A stretch of 64,000 nt of DNA from Lethocerus indicus (taxonomy: Eukaryota; Arthropoda; Insecta; Hemiptera; Belostomatidae): contig JACDQD010000007.1 in NCBI GenBank assembly GCA_019843655.1, positions 22,028,365-22,092,364 on the forward strand. Direction: 5' to 3'. The translations under genes and the position numbers were made by a program. Of this stretch, positions 38,638 through 49,900 are shown piece by piece. Every line of letters starts with the position of its first letter. The first letter of the stretch is position 1. The notes under the pieces are model-generated. The model was not told the origin of the DNA. It made no database searches and was given only the letters and a program-made list of their open reading frames with translations.

Positions 38638-41420
38638 ATAATACAGAAATAGTTTTCTTTGTTCATTTAATTTATTTTAAGTTCATTACAAACAACATAC
38701 AAATCCTTAAAATTATGTTAATAAATGAATTCATTAAAATGTCCAATACTTGAACCTCCTTCTGCCATATATACAAACTTTAAATATATTGATAGTACAC
38801 ATAAAACAGTTTTTGAAAACAAATTGTGTACACAGGTTATGCTAAAACATATCTTTCAGTAGGCAAGTGGAAAGTAATTTTGTAGACTTATAGCTCTGTT
38901 CCCAGTTTCATTTACTCTCCATGATTTATGGATGTATGCAACAAAAGGTTAAAGACAATAGTTGGATATATAAAATGTTCTTAAGTAAGTAAACCAAAAG
39001 AGGAAAACAGTTTTCACAAGCTAGATGTTACCCAAGTTATTAAGACCCTCAACCATAACCTGCTATTGTACTCAATATATTTTTACAAAGTAAAATGTTA
39101 TTTAAAACATAGTTTAGATTTAAAACTTCTGAAGTATTAACAATGTTAATATTTTCATATTATCCACTCAGAAGGAAAATAAATAAGTACAGCTTATTCT
39201 TGCTTATTAATATTTGCAAGTGTTAACCAAAATATATGTGTTTGCACATGCACACACAAACCTTTAATGGATATTGGTTTTATATAAAGAGGAACTAAAA
39301 ATAATGTCTTAAAAATGAATAAAGATTCACATATATAAAATTAATTTCTACATCTATTAGTTAATTCAAGCTTGAATCAATAAAATTAATAATTATGTCC
39401 CAAATATGTAAATGTTGGTTCCACATTTTATTGAATTAGCAATATAAAGAAATTCAGAAAACCATAAGATTAAAAGATCAAATTTATAATGTCATTATAA
39501 GTGGAATAACATATTTTGTTAAATATTTCAGTATCTCTAATTCTTCTTTCACTTAATGATCTTGTTCAGCAATTCCTAGATCTCAATCAGTATATTTATG
39601 GTAAATATATAAAGGCACACATTTAGATTATAGGGACGCGCAGAGCGGCATCAGGCACATTTGCGCGGTAAACAAGGATAAAAAAATAAGATTATAGGGC
39701 ATTATAAACTTGATGCTGTTTATTCTGAGCACAAGTGAATAAACTTGTAACAGCATTATTATAACAGAATATTTATTTGAAATGATGCTTTAAAAGACAC
39801 TCTCTATAACTTATTTATGTTGTTTTTAGCATGTTAGTTTAATAAATAACATATGATTATAGGTTCGAAATAATGCATACATTTATTTAAATAAATTATA
39901 TAAATAAATATTATATCAACAAATAAATTATGAAATAACCCAATTTAAAGCTCCTTGCACACAATCATGGAGAGTGTAAAACTATTTTGGAATATATACT
40001 CCATTAAGAAACCTTGGATTCCCCATGTTAGCTAATTTTATATTGCTAAATATTTTTTTCTTAAAAACAACAGGTCCCATAACCTTCTAGCCATTTTTCA
40101 ATTTTGGCATGAGGAGATAACATTTAAAAATAGTAATACATTTGTGGCGATTTTCCCTAATTGAATATGATTTATGTATTTTAAAATCCTATCTTAAATT
40201 CTCTTTTACTTCTTTTTAGATAAACAAATAAAATACCATGGAATTTTTTGGGGAAGATACATCATTTAGCATTTAATATTTATAATTTATTGATTTCTTA
40301 TAATTTAGCATATTTTTTTAAATAAAATAAATCACTTTAGATAACAATCCTTTAATGATCCTCTAAACAAATAATCAGAATTACATGCAAGTACTTTATA
40401 TATAACTGAAATAATAATAAGGGTCCCCATATTTTGGTAATCAGTTCGACAATTTTGTCAAATATTCAGTATTTCAAATTGAACTAATATTTGTATTCAC
40501 ATCTATTTGTTATGAATGTAGGAGGAAGCAGTAATATTTGTTTCCTATTACTCCAGGAGTCCTTAGAAATTATCAAGAAAAATAAATAATAAGCTTAATT
40601 TAGGGAAATAGAAAAATTACTATGTATTTTCGTCAAACATATTACCCATATTGTTTACAGAGCATTAAATGATGTCTAAGTCAGTTAATATCATTAAATT
40701 AAAAGAAGGGTTTTAATTTAAAATTAATTAACTGTAATCACAAAAAGGCATAGTCAAATTTCCTATTCAGCATCTCAAAAGCACATTCTAGGCATATGCC
40801 TTAAACAGATTTTTAAATTTTGAATACCCTGTGATTTTTATTTAAATGGTGAGACAGTTATGCACATTTTTTCTTTTCTGTGAAATAAGGAGATAAAAAG
40901 AGATAATTTTGTCTTATTTGAGTCATATTGTGAAGGGAGTTTAAATATTTACAGTAATTTACTTTAAATTTGCTTCAGCATTGGCAAAATGGGGCATAAT
41001 AAAAGTAAGGGGATAGAATGTTATGTTCTTACTGGAAATAAATTATATTAAATTTCACCATTTGGTTCATGCTTCTTTCGGATTTGAACTTTTATAAATA
41101 AAATTCTTCCAGTCTATCTATTTTTCTACTAATCTATTTCTGAGTACCATTCAAGTTTTGTTATTAACTGGCTTTCAGTTTCTTAATCTCATTTTACACC
41201 TATATGAAATTGACCGTTAACTGTTTTAATGTTTTTAATAAAATTATTTGTCAAGCCCAGCGTGCTTTTGCATTTTGATGCGTAGCAAAGATTTAACAAT
41301 TGTACCGAACATTTTAATTGAAGGTAAATATTCTAATAAAAAATCTAGTGATAAAATATTTCCTTAATAATCTAGATATATTACTATAATATATTATTTA
41401 ATAATAGCACCACGGTATGT

Positions 41421-41434
41421 ATATATATATATAT
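41421..41434. repeat. short (AT)n tract
   Basis: A 14-nt alternating AT run in the CpG-poor block. Confidence 0.8.
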
Positions 41435-41803
41435 TTCTAAAGAGATTTTTTAGAGGTTCTCGCATACTGATTTGATTTTTTTTGGCACAGTTTTAAGTTG
41501 ATCAACAAATTTTTCTAAGACTTACATTTAGGACAAAAACATTTTTCTATATCCATGAGCTCAACAAATAATATTTAAGTTAAACATAGTTAATTAAAAC
41601 TGTCCATTAATGTGATGATATTAAATACAAAAATAAAAGTATAAAGGATTACATCTAAAGTTTAACATTTTGCCCAACTTACTGTTCCATCAAATATATG
41701 CGAGTTTACAAAATTTTCAAAATTCCAGCGTGAAGTCTAATGTGATATTTTGATGATAAAAGTGTATAAGATTATTTGAATATTGAAAAAATAGCTAGCA
41801 ATT

Positions 41804-41808
<5 letters not shown>

Positions 41809-41853
<45 letters not shown>
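41809..41853. repeat. (TA)n microsatellite
   Basis: An uninterrupted alternating TA tract of about 45 nt, ending in TATGTATAA. Confidence 0.95.
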
Positions 41854-41857
<4 letters not shown>

Positions 41858-43286
41858 AATTTTAGAGTATACAAGTATAATGTGCATTATAAATTGTTTA
41901 AATTTTGAGTTATTAAGTTAAAATGTTTCATTTTTACAAATAACTAATTCAATTATTATATTTATATATAGTCCACAAATTGTCACTTTACATATTTTTT
42001 ATTCCGTATTAATAATGCTGCGCAACAGAGATAAAATTTTGTTGTTTCCCTCACACATTTGGAACAAGTAGTGGGTAGCCTTACTAAAATGATTTTCAAA
42101 TTTTAATTTTTAAAAACCCTTCTCTATGTGCCAATGCCATTGTAACAACCTATTTATTGAATTAATCTATCTTGTCAAGTAGAGATTTGTCATGCAGAAA
42201 TGTTTGTGATTCTGACTTATATTATTTCAATAATATTGTTGTTGTTGTATTCAATTGGAACTTAAAATTATTTTGATGAACATATTACATTATATTTTAC
42301 TACATTGTGCTGCAAATAATTAACAAAGTATGTTTATAAGAGATTGTACCAGGAAAGAGTTGAAATTTGTAAATTGTGAGTGGTTATGCAAATGAAATTT
42401 CTAATGCATTATTCTTCACTTTTTTTAAGAAATCTGAAATGTAGAATGGGAATTACTTTTCCAAATGCAAAAACATTATTAAAGAATTGAGCATTTGTTA
42501 TTATTTCAATTTAAAGGCTTTTTTAATTTAGAATTTAATTATTGCTCATTCATAATTTTCTATTCTCCCTCATGTTGCACACAGTTACTGGAAGAAATTG
42601 ATTTCTTTTAAAGGTACAGTGGTTTGAGACAGTGGCAATGAACATGGAGGCATTGTGAATTTCATGAACATATTTCAGATATTGACATTAAACGGATAAT
42701 GTGATAATGCTAATGTTTTGTAATATAATATTGATATAGAAACCAAGTAATCTGAAGCCTTCTTCACGATATACCACAAATGTTTCTTTGGCCAACTATA
42801 CTGTTAGCAGGGAGTTCAAAAATTGGCTTTTAAATCTGCATAAAAAAAGCTGCTATTTTAAATATCTTCCTGCTTATTATTGGCCTCTAATTTATATAAA
42901 AAAAGTACAGCGCTAGCATGGTAAAAATTGAACTTACCTAATTTTGTTAAATGATTTCAATAATAATATTGGAAACAGGAACACAAATAAATAAAAATTT
43001 CAACCATTGGTCAATTTTAACAAGTATCTTCATACCTATTTTGTAAATTTGTATAAATAATTATCTTTTACAAATTGAAAATTCAGGAGGTTATGTTATC
43101 TGTGCATTTTAGAACTTTCAACAATGTCAGTCCAGTACTGAAAAGGCATTTTCTTTTGGAATTTTATTTCAGCATTGTTCTGCTTCTGTCCAGTTACTTT
43201 CGGCTGGCTCCCTACTAATGACTCGGTTAGCATGCTAGCAGTTCAGATTACCAGGTCCCATCAGGAAACATGTTCCAAGGCTACTT

Positions 43287-43292
43287 TTTATT
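43287..43292 (-). terminator. poly(A) signal of the ankyrin-repeat gene
   Basis: The minus strand carries AATAAA about 160 nt beyond the stop codon of the ankyrin gene (43453-43455), a normal 3'UTR distance. A second AATAAA-like site lies further on near 43165. Confidence 0.5.
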
Positions 43293-43452
43293 ATCTGATA
43301 AAAGTGCGTTTTCTTGTCAGTATCCTTGTGCCGATTGTGGCGTCTGTCCCTCATTCCTTTGGCACTCGACTCCGGTGCCCCATTCCTCTCTTACTCTCTT
43401 TTTCTCTGTATGTCTCGATACGAGGTTAGAGTGTCGCGCAGCGGGCTAATTG

Positions 43453-43653
43453 TTATTTCTTCTTCTTGGGTTTCGAGAAGGTCGGCGATGGGGGCTGGGT
43501 GTCCGTCGGCGTGGTGATCTGCAGTTTGGGCACTTGCAGCGGTCTGATGAGCGACCTCACGATGGGCGGCACGCTGGTGCCCGCCGGAAGGGCCGGACTC
43601 GAAGCGCAGAATGCCGCGCTCGTGATCTGCGTCACCAGCGAGTATTGGGCCAC
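43453..43653 (-). CDS. ankyrin gene, terminal coding exon (201 nt)
   Basis: The acceptor TTTTCAG is followed by VAQYSLVTQITSAAFCASSP and then a proline/threonine-rich stretch with VPKLQITTPTDTQPPSPTF, ending SKPKKKK and TAA. It has no domain of its own. The Lys run at the end could act as a nuclear-localisation or membrane-contact patch; this is inference. It is open through its whole length, phase 0 with the preceding exon, and GC-rich. Confidence 0.75.
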   Translation of the reverse strand: MAQYSLVTQITSAAFCASSPALPAGTSVPPIVRSLIRPLQVPKLQITTPTDTQPPSPTFSKPKKKK

Positions 43654-45770
43654 CTGAAAACCGTTATATCGTTAAAACAGGATTTATTTCTTTTTATCCT
43701 TCGATTAACCTTATACCCAATACTGGGGGACTGTTCCCGGAATGATAATATGAACGAAGAAAGCGTATTTCTTCTCAACATTCATCAGGTTATCACTTAT
43801 CTATGTACGTTGCGGCTTCCCGATATAAACGCTTCCATTCCAAACTATCACATCGCGTAGGCAAGGGTGAAAAGACTCGGGCCACTATTTGCTGACACTC
43901 GTCCGCAAAGGTTTAAGATAATAAAATAGACAATGGAGAATGGAGGAGATGACCTGTGTCTGGTGGTGGTGATGGGGCCTTGAGAGTGCTCTGCGGAGCC
44001 GATATGCGAGGCCCTTGGGGGAGGCCGACGAGGGCAGGGATGAGGAGGTCGGGTTTGTGAGGGCGGTGCCCTGGGCTATCGCTATAGCGGTGGACTGTGG
44101 CGGCCTGAGGACTCCGTTGACGACGTGAGGCCCCAGCTCCGGGTCGGAGCCCCACCGGCCAGCCCCGGCGCCCCGCTCCAGCAGCCTGCTACGAGCCCAC
44201 TTCTCGATCACCTCGCAGGTCACGTGACGCCCGCAGAACCGAGCCCACTCCTCCGCACGCAGCCCTCGACCGCTGTCGCGCAGAGTCGGAGACGCTCCTG
44301 TAAATAAACATATTTATTTTATAATTGAGCGAAGGCTTCCACGACTAGAGCCTTGCACTAATTTCCGATGCGATCGCGGAATATTGTGGGAAGAAACTCT
44401 TGTTACTCCCCCTTGTTTCTCCGAGCTTCTTCCTCTGTTCGAAACCACACGAACCAGCTCCACTGGAAGGGTCTTTCTCCTTTATTACTGGAGCCCTCAT
44501 GGGTGTTCTCTGCTTCCGACGTTTCAGAACTTTTACTGGTTCAATTATTAGGGTCCACTACTTTAATTACCATGTTTATAACTAACTATTTAATTCTGTA
44601 TTCCTCACAGACTATAATTCTTCTTCTATACTATAACGTGTTATTAATAAGTGTTTTATTTTACAGGAGTGGGTAGCACTACCGTCTCTTCGGAATCCTC
44701 GGCCTGGTAAGTTATTTCTTGTTTTTAATCTTTATTTATTAAATGAAATACGGCACAGAAATTCTGTACATGATCCATCATTATGTTCTTTCAAAGAGCG
44801 TCAGGGGAACATTTTCATATCGTATAATTCTTTATGCTATTATACAATTTTTGGGGCCGCGATAGCCTATGTATTGATTTATTTATTGATCCGATTGATA
44901 CTTTCGGTTTCAAAGGTCCTAACGTTTAGATCAGCATTATAAAATTCTTAAAATAAACTTATTGTATGAAGTACTTACCGGCAGCCAGTAGGAGTTTGGC
45001 ACATTTGGTTCGTCCCTGTATGGCCGCCTTCATTAAAGGAGTAAAGCCCAAATTGTTCCTTACATCTATCTCCAATTTCGTACATTGGTTCAATAGTACA
45101 CTGACTGTGTCCACTTGACCTAGACAGTGACATTTGCGACTTCAGTATTTAGTATTTGTTAATACGTAATAAATTATAAGCTAAGCTATGCTCATTATGA
45201 ACGCACTGTCGTTAGAGTACGGCAATATCGGTACAAGATTTACAGAATTCATTTCAGATTATCGTAATAGAAGTTGAATCATATACTAACAGCGATTTAA
45301 AGAATTTGTTTTATTATTGGGGAACAACAAACCGAATTGAAATTCGGCAGCCGAATTACGTTATGAACAGGACTATGATGAACTATGTCTAGTTAGCCAT
45401 GAAGTTTAATTATATGTATCATTAAGGTTGGGCGGTAATATACGGTAGTAATATATGTATATTTTTGTCAATCGTAACAGCGACTCAAATGTCATTAATT
45501 CATCCTACAGATATTATCGTTTATAAAGCGGTCTTTAAGGGGAGTCCGAGTCCTCTGGGGAGCAACAGACACAGAATTGACCCTTTCGGTTTTCTATGTT
45601 TACTGACTGTATACAAAAAAAGATGGGTATACGACGAGACCTGCTTGAGCTGCAAAGTGTAGCGGTGTGTTGCCTTCATTGTCGGCTAAGTTCACGTCTA
45701 GTTCGGGGTACTGTAGGAGTATTTCGAGGAGATCGGCTGCTCCGTTGCCCGCCAAGTAGCTAGCTGTCGT
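43453..45770 (-). CDS. ankyrin-repeat protein, ANKRD33/33B-like, C-terminal four exons
   Basis: Four exons on the minus strand (45641-45770, 44979-45119, 43954-44297, 43453-43653) join in compatible phases to 271 codons plus a stop. The first part gives at least two clear ankyrin repeats (NEGNTPLHFAAQAG, then LGFTPLMKAAIQGRTKCAKL), followed by a degenerate one with SPTLRDSGRGLRAEEWARF. That RGL-x-A-x-EWA signature, and the order of the repeats, match vertebrate ANKRD33/ANKRD33B proteins; the vertebrate members are known as photoreceptor-enriched ankyrin proteins. Ankyrin repeats bind partner proteins and have no catalytic activity. The tail after the repeats is low in structure, with Ser/Thr/Pro, a His run and a basic C-terminal KPKKKK. 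Upstream exons with the N-terminus were not found. The coding exons are GC-rich beside AT-rich introns. A fragment of the interspersed repeat sits in the last intron. Confidence 0.85.
43812..43854 (-). repeat. interspersed repeat, partial copy C
   Basis: GCGGCTTCCCGATATAAA and the bases after it match the 17.6-kb copy in the same plus-strand orientation for about 43 nt. It lies in the intron between the last two ankyrin exons. Confidence 0.65.
43954..44297 (-). CDS. ankyrin gene, third visible exon (344 nt)
   Basis: The acceptor TTTACAG restores a Gly codon, giving AGASPTLRDSGRGLRAEEWA, then CGRHVTCEVIEKWARSRLLE and a Gly/Arg-rich linker. The Ala/Thr/Ser/Pro-rich tail ends in HHHHQTQ. The donor is CAG/GTCATC, weaker than the others; I chose it because it leaves phase 0, which the last exon needs. 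Without splicing, the frame would run on to a stop near 43885. High GC compared with surrounding DNA. Confidence 0.85.
44979..45119 (-). CDS. ankyrin gene, second visible exon (141 nt)
   Basis: The acceptor is GTCTAG and the donor CCG/GTAAGT; the exon is phase 1 at both ends. It completes AAQAG-QVDTVSVLLNQ and adds the repeat NLGFTPLMKAAIQGRTKCAK ending LLLAAG. The TPLMKAA helix is a textbook ankyrin start. Its length is a multiple of three, so skipping it would keep the frame. Confidence 0.9.
45641..45770 (-). CDS. ankyrin gene, first visible exon (130 nt)
   Basis: The acceptor is TCTGTTGCAG and the donor GCAG/GTCTCG. The exon starts in phase 0 with TTASYLAGNGAADLLEILLQ and ends after one base of a Gly codon. 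It holds the second helix of one ankyrin repeat and the TPLHFAAQAG start of the next. Because it begins inside the repeat array, more coding exons must lie upstream. Confidence 0.87.
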
Positions 45771-46440
45771 CTGCAACAGAAAAAACAATCATCAATTGCG
45801 AGATTGTGGATCGTCAGTTAAGAATTAAATTTACAATCTCTCGCATACAAAATTTAGTTTCTATTTTACCAATAAATACTCTAATCCGTGGAGGTGTCAT
45901 TATTATTTGGCTAGGCTTTCAAAAAGGGTTGCTTCTACATTTAGCCTCGGGGATTATTTCATAGCATTCATATTTGACTTTACCGATTACACTAACAACA
46001 TTATGTACGCATTGAGTGTAACACTAGGGACATTATTCTTTGAGAAACGATTGTTATGTATTTAATAAGGAATCTTCACCAATAAGGATTATTAAGCGGT
46101 TTTTTACCACGAAAACAGATCTAAAAGTGTTTGCCGCTGGCTGGAAATCGCGATCTCTTTTAATAAAGATAATGAATCGGCTCGTTTGAGTATACACTAT
46201 GCCGTTTTTAATTACAGCCGAACTTCTTTCAACGTTGTACTAATTTCATACTCACTTAATTAATTTCTTGCTTTCAATAAAAATAAGTGGTTCACATTCT
46301 TAATACATTATGTGCGATTTGAAACTCCGACTAAATCACTGTTGTGGCAGATATTTTTTATACTGTAGGTCGTTTCCAAGTATACTAACGAAGTGTGGTA
46401 AATTATTTTATGCTTGATAAGTATTAAAAGTTTACAATTT
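45771..46440. other. intron or upstream region of the ankyrin gene
   Basis: AT-rich sequence preceding the first visible ankyrin exon on the minus strand. No further ankyrin exon was found in it. Confidence 0.45.
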
Positions 46441-46910
46441 TAGGCGACAATACGATTCTCGCGACGTTCTTTAGCCGGACCCGTTCGTCGATCGGGACAC
46501 GCCTGCGACGTATTTTTTAACACCCGTTTTATCTGCAACTGGGTTCACACTTAAACGGGACGGTCGGCTGTGACAGTCGGCCCGAGGCGGGTTGAAACCA
46601 TTGTCTTTCCGAGCCGCAAATTAATGGGCACTCGAGCCGAGTGGAATGAAGTGTCCGCCGGGGCTGTACCTGATGTCTGAATGGACAGAACCGTCGGCAG
46701 AAGACGCCGGCAGGTGGCGCTAGCGAGACGGGCAGATAGTGGCCGCTGGCCGCGGACAGATAGCGCCTCCGGCTGTCAACAACACGCCTCTTATCGATAC
46801 CTGACACAGGTACAGTTTCGAGTATCGTGTCCCTCCCTCTCTATTTTACCGGACACACTTCCGATACCGGCGACCGACTCGAAACTTTAACGAATCTGCC
46901 GACCGCCTAT
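46441..46910. other. GC-rich, CpG-rich patch
   Basis: This is a stretch of raised GC with many CG dinucleotides, sitting upstream of the visible ankyrin exons. Open frames on both strands cross it but have no motif. It contains the CTCF-like site. It could be a promoter, enhancer or insulator; sequence alone does not decide. Confidence 0.4.
46707..46722 (+). promoter_or_regulatory. CTCF-like motif
   Basis: CCGGCAGGTGGCGCTA contains the AGGTGGCGC core recognised by CTCF in insects and is close to the vertebrate consensus CCAGCAGGGGGCGCTA. It lies within the CG-rich patch about 1 kb upstream of the first visible ankyrin exon. A match of this length is expected by chance at times in a large genome. 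Confidence 0.45.
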
Positions 46911-49900
46911 TTTATACTACGTTCAAAACCTGTCATGTCGAGACGGGTGCTTTAAAAGCGAGGTTTTATTATTTGTTAACATATCCTTTAAACAAACAGC
47001 TTATTAAAGCTTAATACTGGAGTAAATTAGAAAGCAAAGCTATTCCCCTGCATGCTATTCCCCTCAGTATATCATTCCGGTAGACCGTTACCCGTGTTTA
47101 TCATTACCGTATCTGAATGATATTTCTTCTTATCTTTGTTCAATTTGTTGAGGGCAGAATTGTTTGCGGTTCCAAAATCGAACCATAAACTAGGGTGGCA
47201 AATTGTGGAAAATGAGGAAAATATATAGGTTACATTATATTACTGGTAATTTATCAAGACAGCCGTGAATGCGCTAAAACAAAGTGAATCGAAGCCGCGT
47301 CAAAACGATTACTTAGAATCCTACAATAATGGCTGGAGAATGGCAATTTAGTATAGTAGACCTATCCGTGTTGACTATCATAGTTTTCTGATATTACTAA
47401 CTGGAAACGCCATCGGTTCATACATCACCCTACTTAAGTAACTATAAAACTCCTCGAGTAGCAATAATGGGACAAATAGGATGATCTGTTCTTTGCGTTT
47501 ATAAGAACGGCATGAAAAATGGGCTGTGGGCAGGCACAAGGAGCTTAATGGGATTGAAAGTCCAACAGTTCACTTCATAATAGGAAGCGGCGCCAGTTCA
47601 GATCCAATTAGAACATACAAATTGATTATACTTTTATATTTTGATGGAGGGCACGCCGTGTGGAACTCACCTTCGGAATTAATTAGTGTTGTCTACTGCA
47701 TAATTCAACCACCATAAGCCGGAATGCTTAAAGGATTCAGGAGGATGCTAATGTCCTTCCAGTGGACAAAAAAATACCCGAGGGGATATTTTTATTTTTA
47801 GGTCAAAATTTCCCATTATACTGTGAGATGTTGAAGCCAAATTAAAAACTAGAATATTCATTATTAACATATTTAATAATGAAAAAATCCGTTATTGATT
47901 TAAAAGGAAAATTGCTGGAAGAATATTTATTAATTTTTCTTCCTGTTTCGTGTGGAGTTGGTAAGAAGAATAAATGTTTAGTAAAACATTGGCGTTTGGT
48001 GCTTGGTATTGCCGACAGATGGTCACAAGACACACTGCTGTCTGCACACAAGACAAGAAATCACGGACTTGAAAACAGTCGCATAAACTCCACAGCTCAG
48101 GGGGGAGGGCCCAGAAGCCATAAAGGTCGCCGCGGCGTCCATAAAATTTAAACTCCCGTCTGTGCGTCGGTTTTATACAATGCGCCTCGTATTCTCTTCG
48201 TTTCTCAATTTGTTTTTCAAAAACAATCGATGGACGAAGATGAATGCCGATAGCTCATAGGTACCGGTAGTTTCTTCCCGACCGGTTTATACCTAGTGTC
48301 AATTCCCGTCTCGCCTTACCGAGAAAGCCGTTGCCGCGTTGGGAAATATCGTTCGTTATAAACCGTGTTTATGGGCCCTCGGAAGCCGCTGCCTTTTCAG
48401 CGGGTCCGTCACAGTGGTATAATGGTCTGATAATATTTCCCAATTCGTTTCACATATCGTCAGGTAAATAAATGATTGCTATCTAGTTTTGTTATCCTCT
48501 TGATTTTATTAGAATTAGACGACTGCAATAATACGACCAAGAATGAATTGATTAATGGATAAGTAGAGCAACACTGTTAAAAAGCTGTTATTATTATTGT
48601 AAATTAATTTGAAACAGAAAGTACAGATAACTGGGAATTAAGTTTTAGTTAGAGCTGAAGGCCTTGTATCAGTTAGGACACATTAGAGTGAACTTCCAGT
48701 AAATTCTACTTCTTCCCAAGCTTTTAGTTCTTACTTAGACGGAATGAAACAAATAGGTGGACGATTAAAACGTTATGCTAAACCATTCTTAAATCTGCCA
48801 TCCTAGATATTGGCCGTAAACTAGATTTGAAATACTAGTAACCAAATGTGTGTACCTCGGTATGTGTTCGGAATCTGGGTATTATATCAGGAATTCGAAT
48901 CGTTTTTAGAAACAGCCATTTTTCTCATTAGGACTTTAAATAAGGACGGCAGTTTTTTTTTCTCTGAAGGTTTAGTGTAAAAGCTTTAATTTGGACTTCG
49001 AGACAAAAAAACAATTTATTTGTACTTGAGTTTTAGCGGCGTACCCAAATTAGTCAGCTGTGACAGCTTAAAACTCAACATTGTGTACTGTGAAGGGTTA
49101 ATACTTAACTGGGATGAAAGTGACTTCCCATTGCTTTATAATCTGTGTTCAGGAAGTACGTGTCAGGTGTCAGCGTCAAGCTGTCGCCTCGTTCGCTGGC
49201 TCGAATTTCCTAACTTAGTTCGTTTAGATGGACAGCTTACATTTCAGTTAAAACCCGAAGCTCACGCTCGCGGCTATTAAAGTTTATTGGAAAAAAAGTC
49301 CTGATTGTAATCAGTGTTATACTATGTTGCTCTAAGTTGTAATTTAAAGTTTAAAGAACACAATTAATAGTTGTTGCAGTACTAACTCGGGAATATACGT
49401 GGGGTATCCTCATTTCCATACACTTGTATGGAAACGAGAGCTATAACTGAACCGGTAATTACCAATATTTGTGTAGGTCATATTAAATACCCAATTATAC
49501 AAATTTATCTCAAACTATTCTTTTTTTAACCTGACTATTGTGTGTTTTCCTTAAAAGTTCAGTTTCCTTTGGGGTAAAGTAGGTTTTACGTCAGTTTATT
49601 ATCAAGAAGAATACAAACTAGCTTCGCAAATGCCCTTTTTTAGAAAAGAATTATAAAAAGGTATAATTATTTTTTTAAACTCTACTATTGTGATAGTTTT
49701 TAAGGTAATACTGCTTTTAAGGTAACTAGGTTTTATTGATTACACTTATTAACTATAAATAAAAATTAGCCGTAAATATGTCCTTCTGCAGCAAAGAATT
49801 TGAAAAATGATAATCCACGAAGGATAATGGATGAACGAGTTCGATAAATCTTCACTGAACCATTCAGGGTATATTGTTGCATTATTTGGCATAATTTGTT

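Larger units (their letters stand above)
37287..40359 (-). repeat. right arm of giant imperfect palindrome
   Basis: This is the reverse complement of 33728-37080, from AACCCCAAGTC at the inner edge to CCTTTAATGAT at the outer edge. It contains a segment of about 140 nt near 38706-38840 that the left arm lacks, and it is missing about 320 nt that the left arm has. Separate indels plus scattered substitutions show that the arms have evolved apart, so this is not a simple read-through artefact, which would be nearly identical. Both arms carry the exon-like segment pointing away from the centre. Confidence 0.95.
40360..43286. other. CpG-poor AT-rich stretch without a gene
   Basis: This shares the AT-rich, CpG-poor character of the palindrome arms but has no match in them. 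It contains two TA tracts and no supported exon. Its right limit falls just beyond the 3' end of the ankyrin gene. Confidence 0.5.

Noticed and set aside
33728..40359. Palindrome as an assembly or sequencing fold-back artefact
   Set aside because: The arms differ by many substitutions and by separate indels of up to about 320 nt, which a fold-back artefact would not produce. A mis-join of two real copies is still possible.
43887..43953. Unspliced extension of the third ankyrin exon to a stop near 43885
   Set aside because: The CAG/GTCATC donor joins in phase to a GC-rich open exon with a good acceptor and a downstream poly(A) signal, which explains the data better. An intron-retaining isoform remains possible.
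44660..44705. Minus-strand microexon reading AEDSEETVVLPTP between ankyrin exons
   Set aside because: The adjacent ankyrin exons already join in phase through a Gly codon, and the minus-strand acceptor has no pyrimidine tract.
46529..46807. Upstream ankyrin exon in the 92-codon minus-strand frame
   Set aside because: No ankyrin TPLH-type helix or repeat pattern; the frame is probably open because of high GC.
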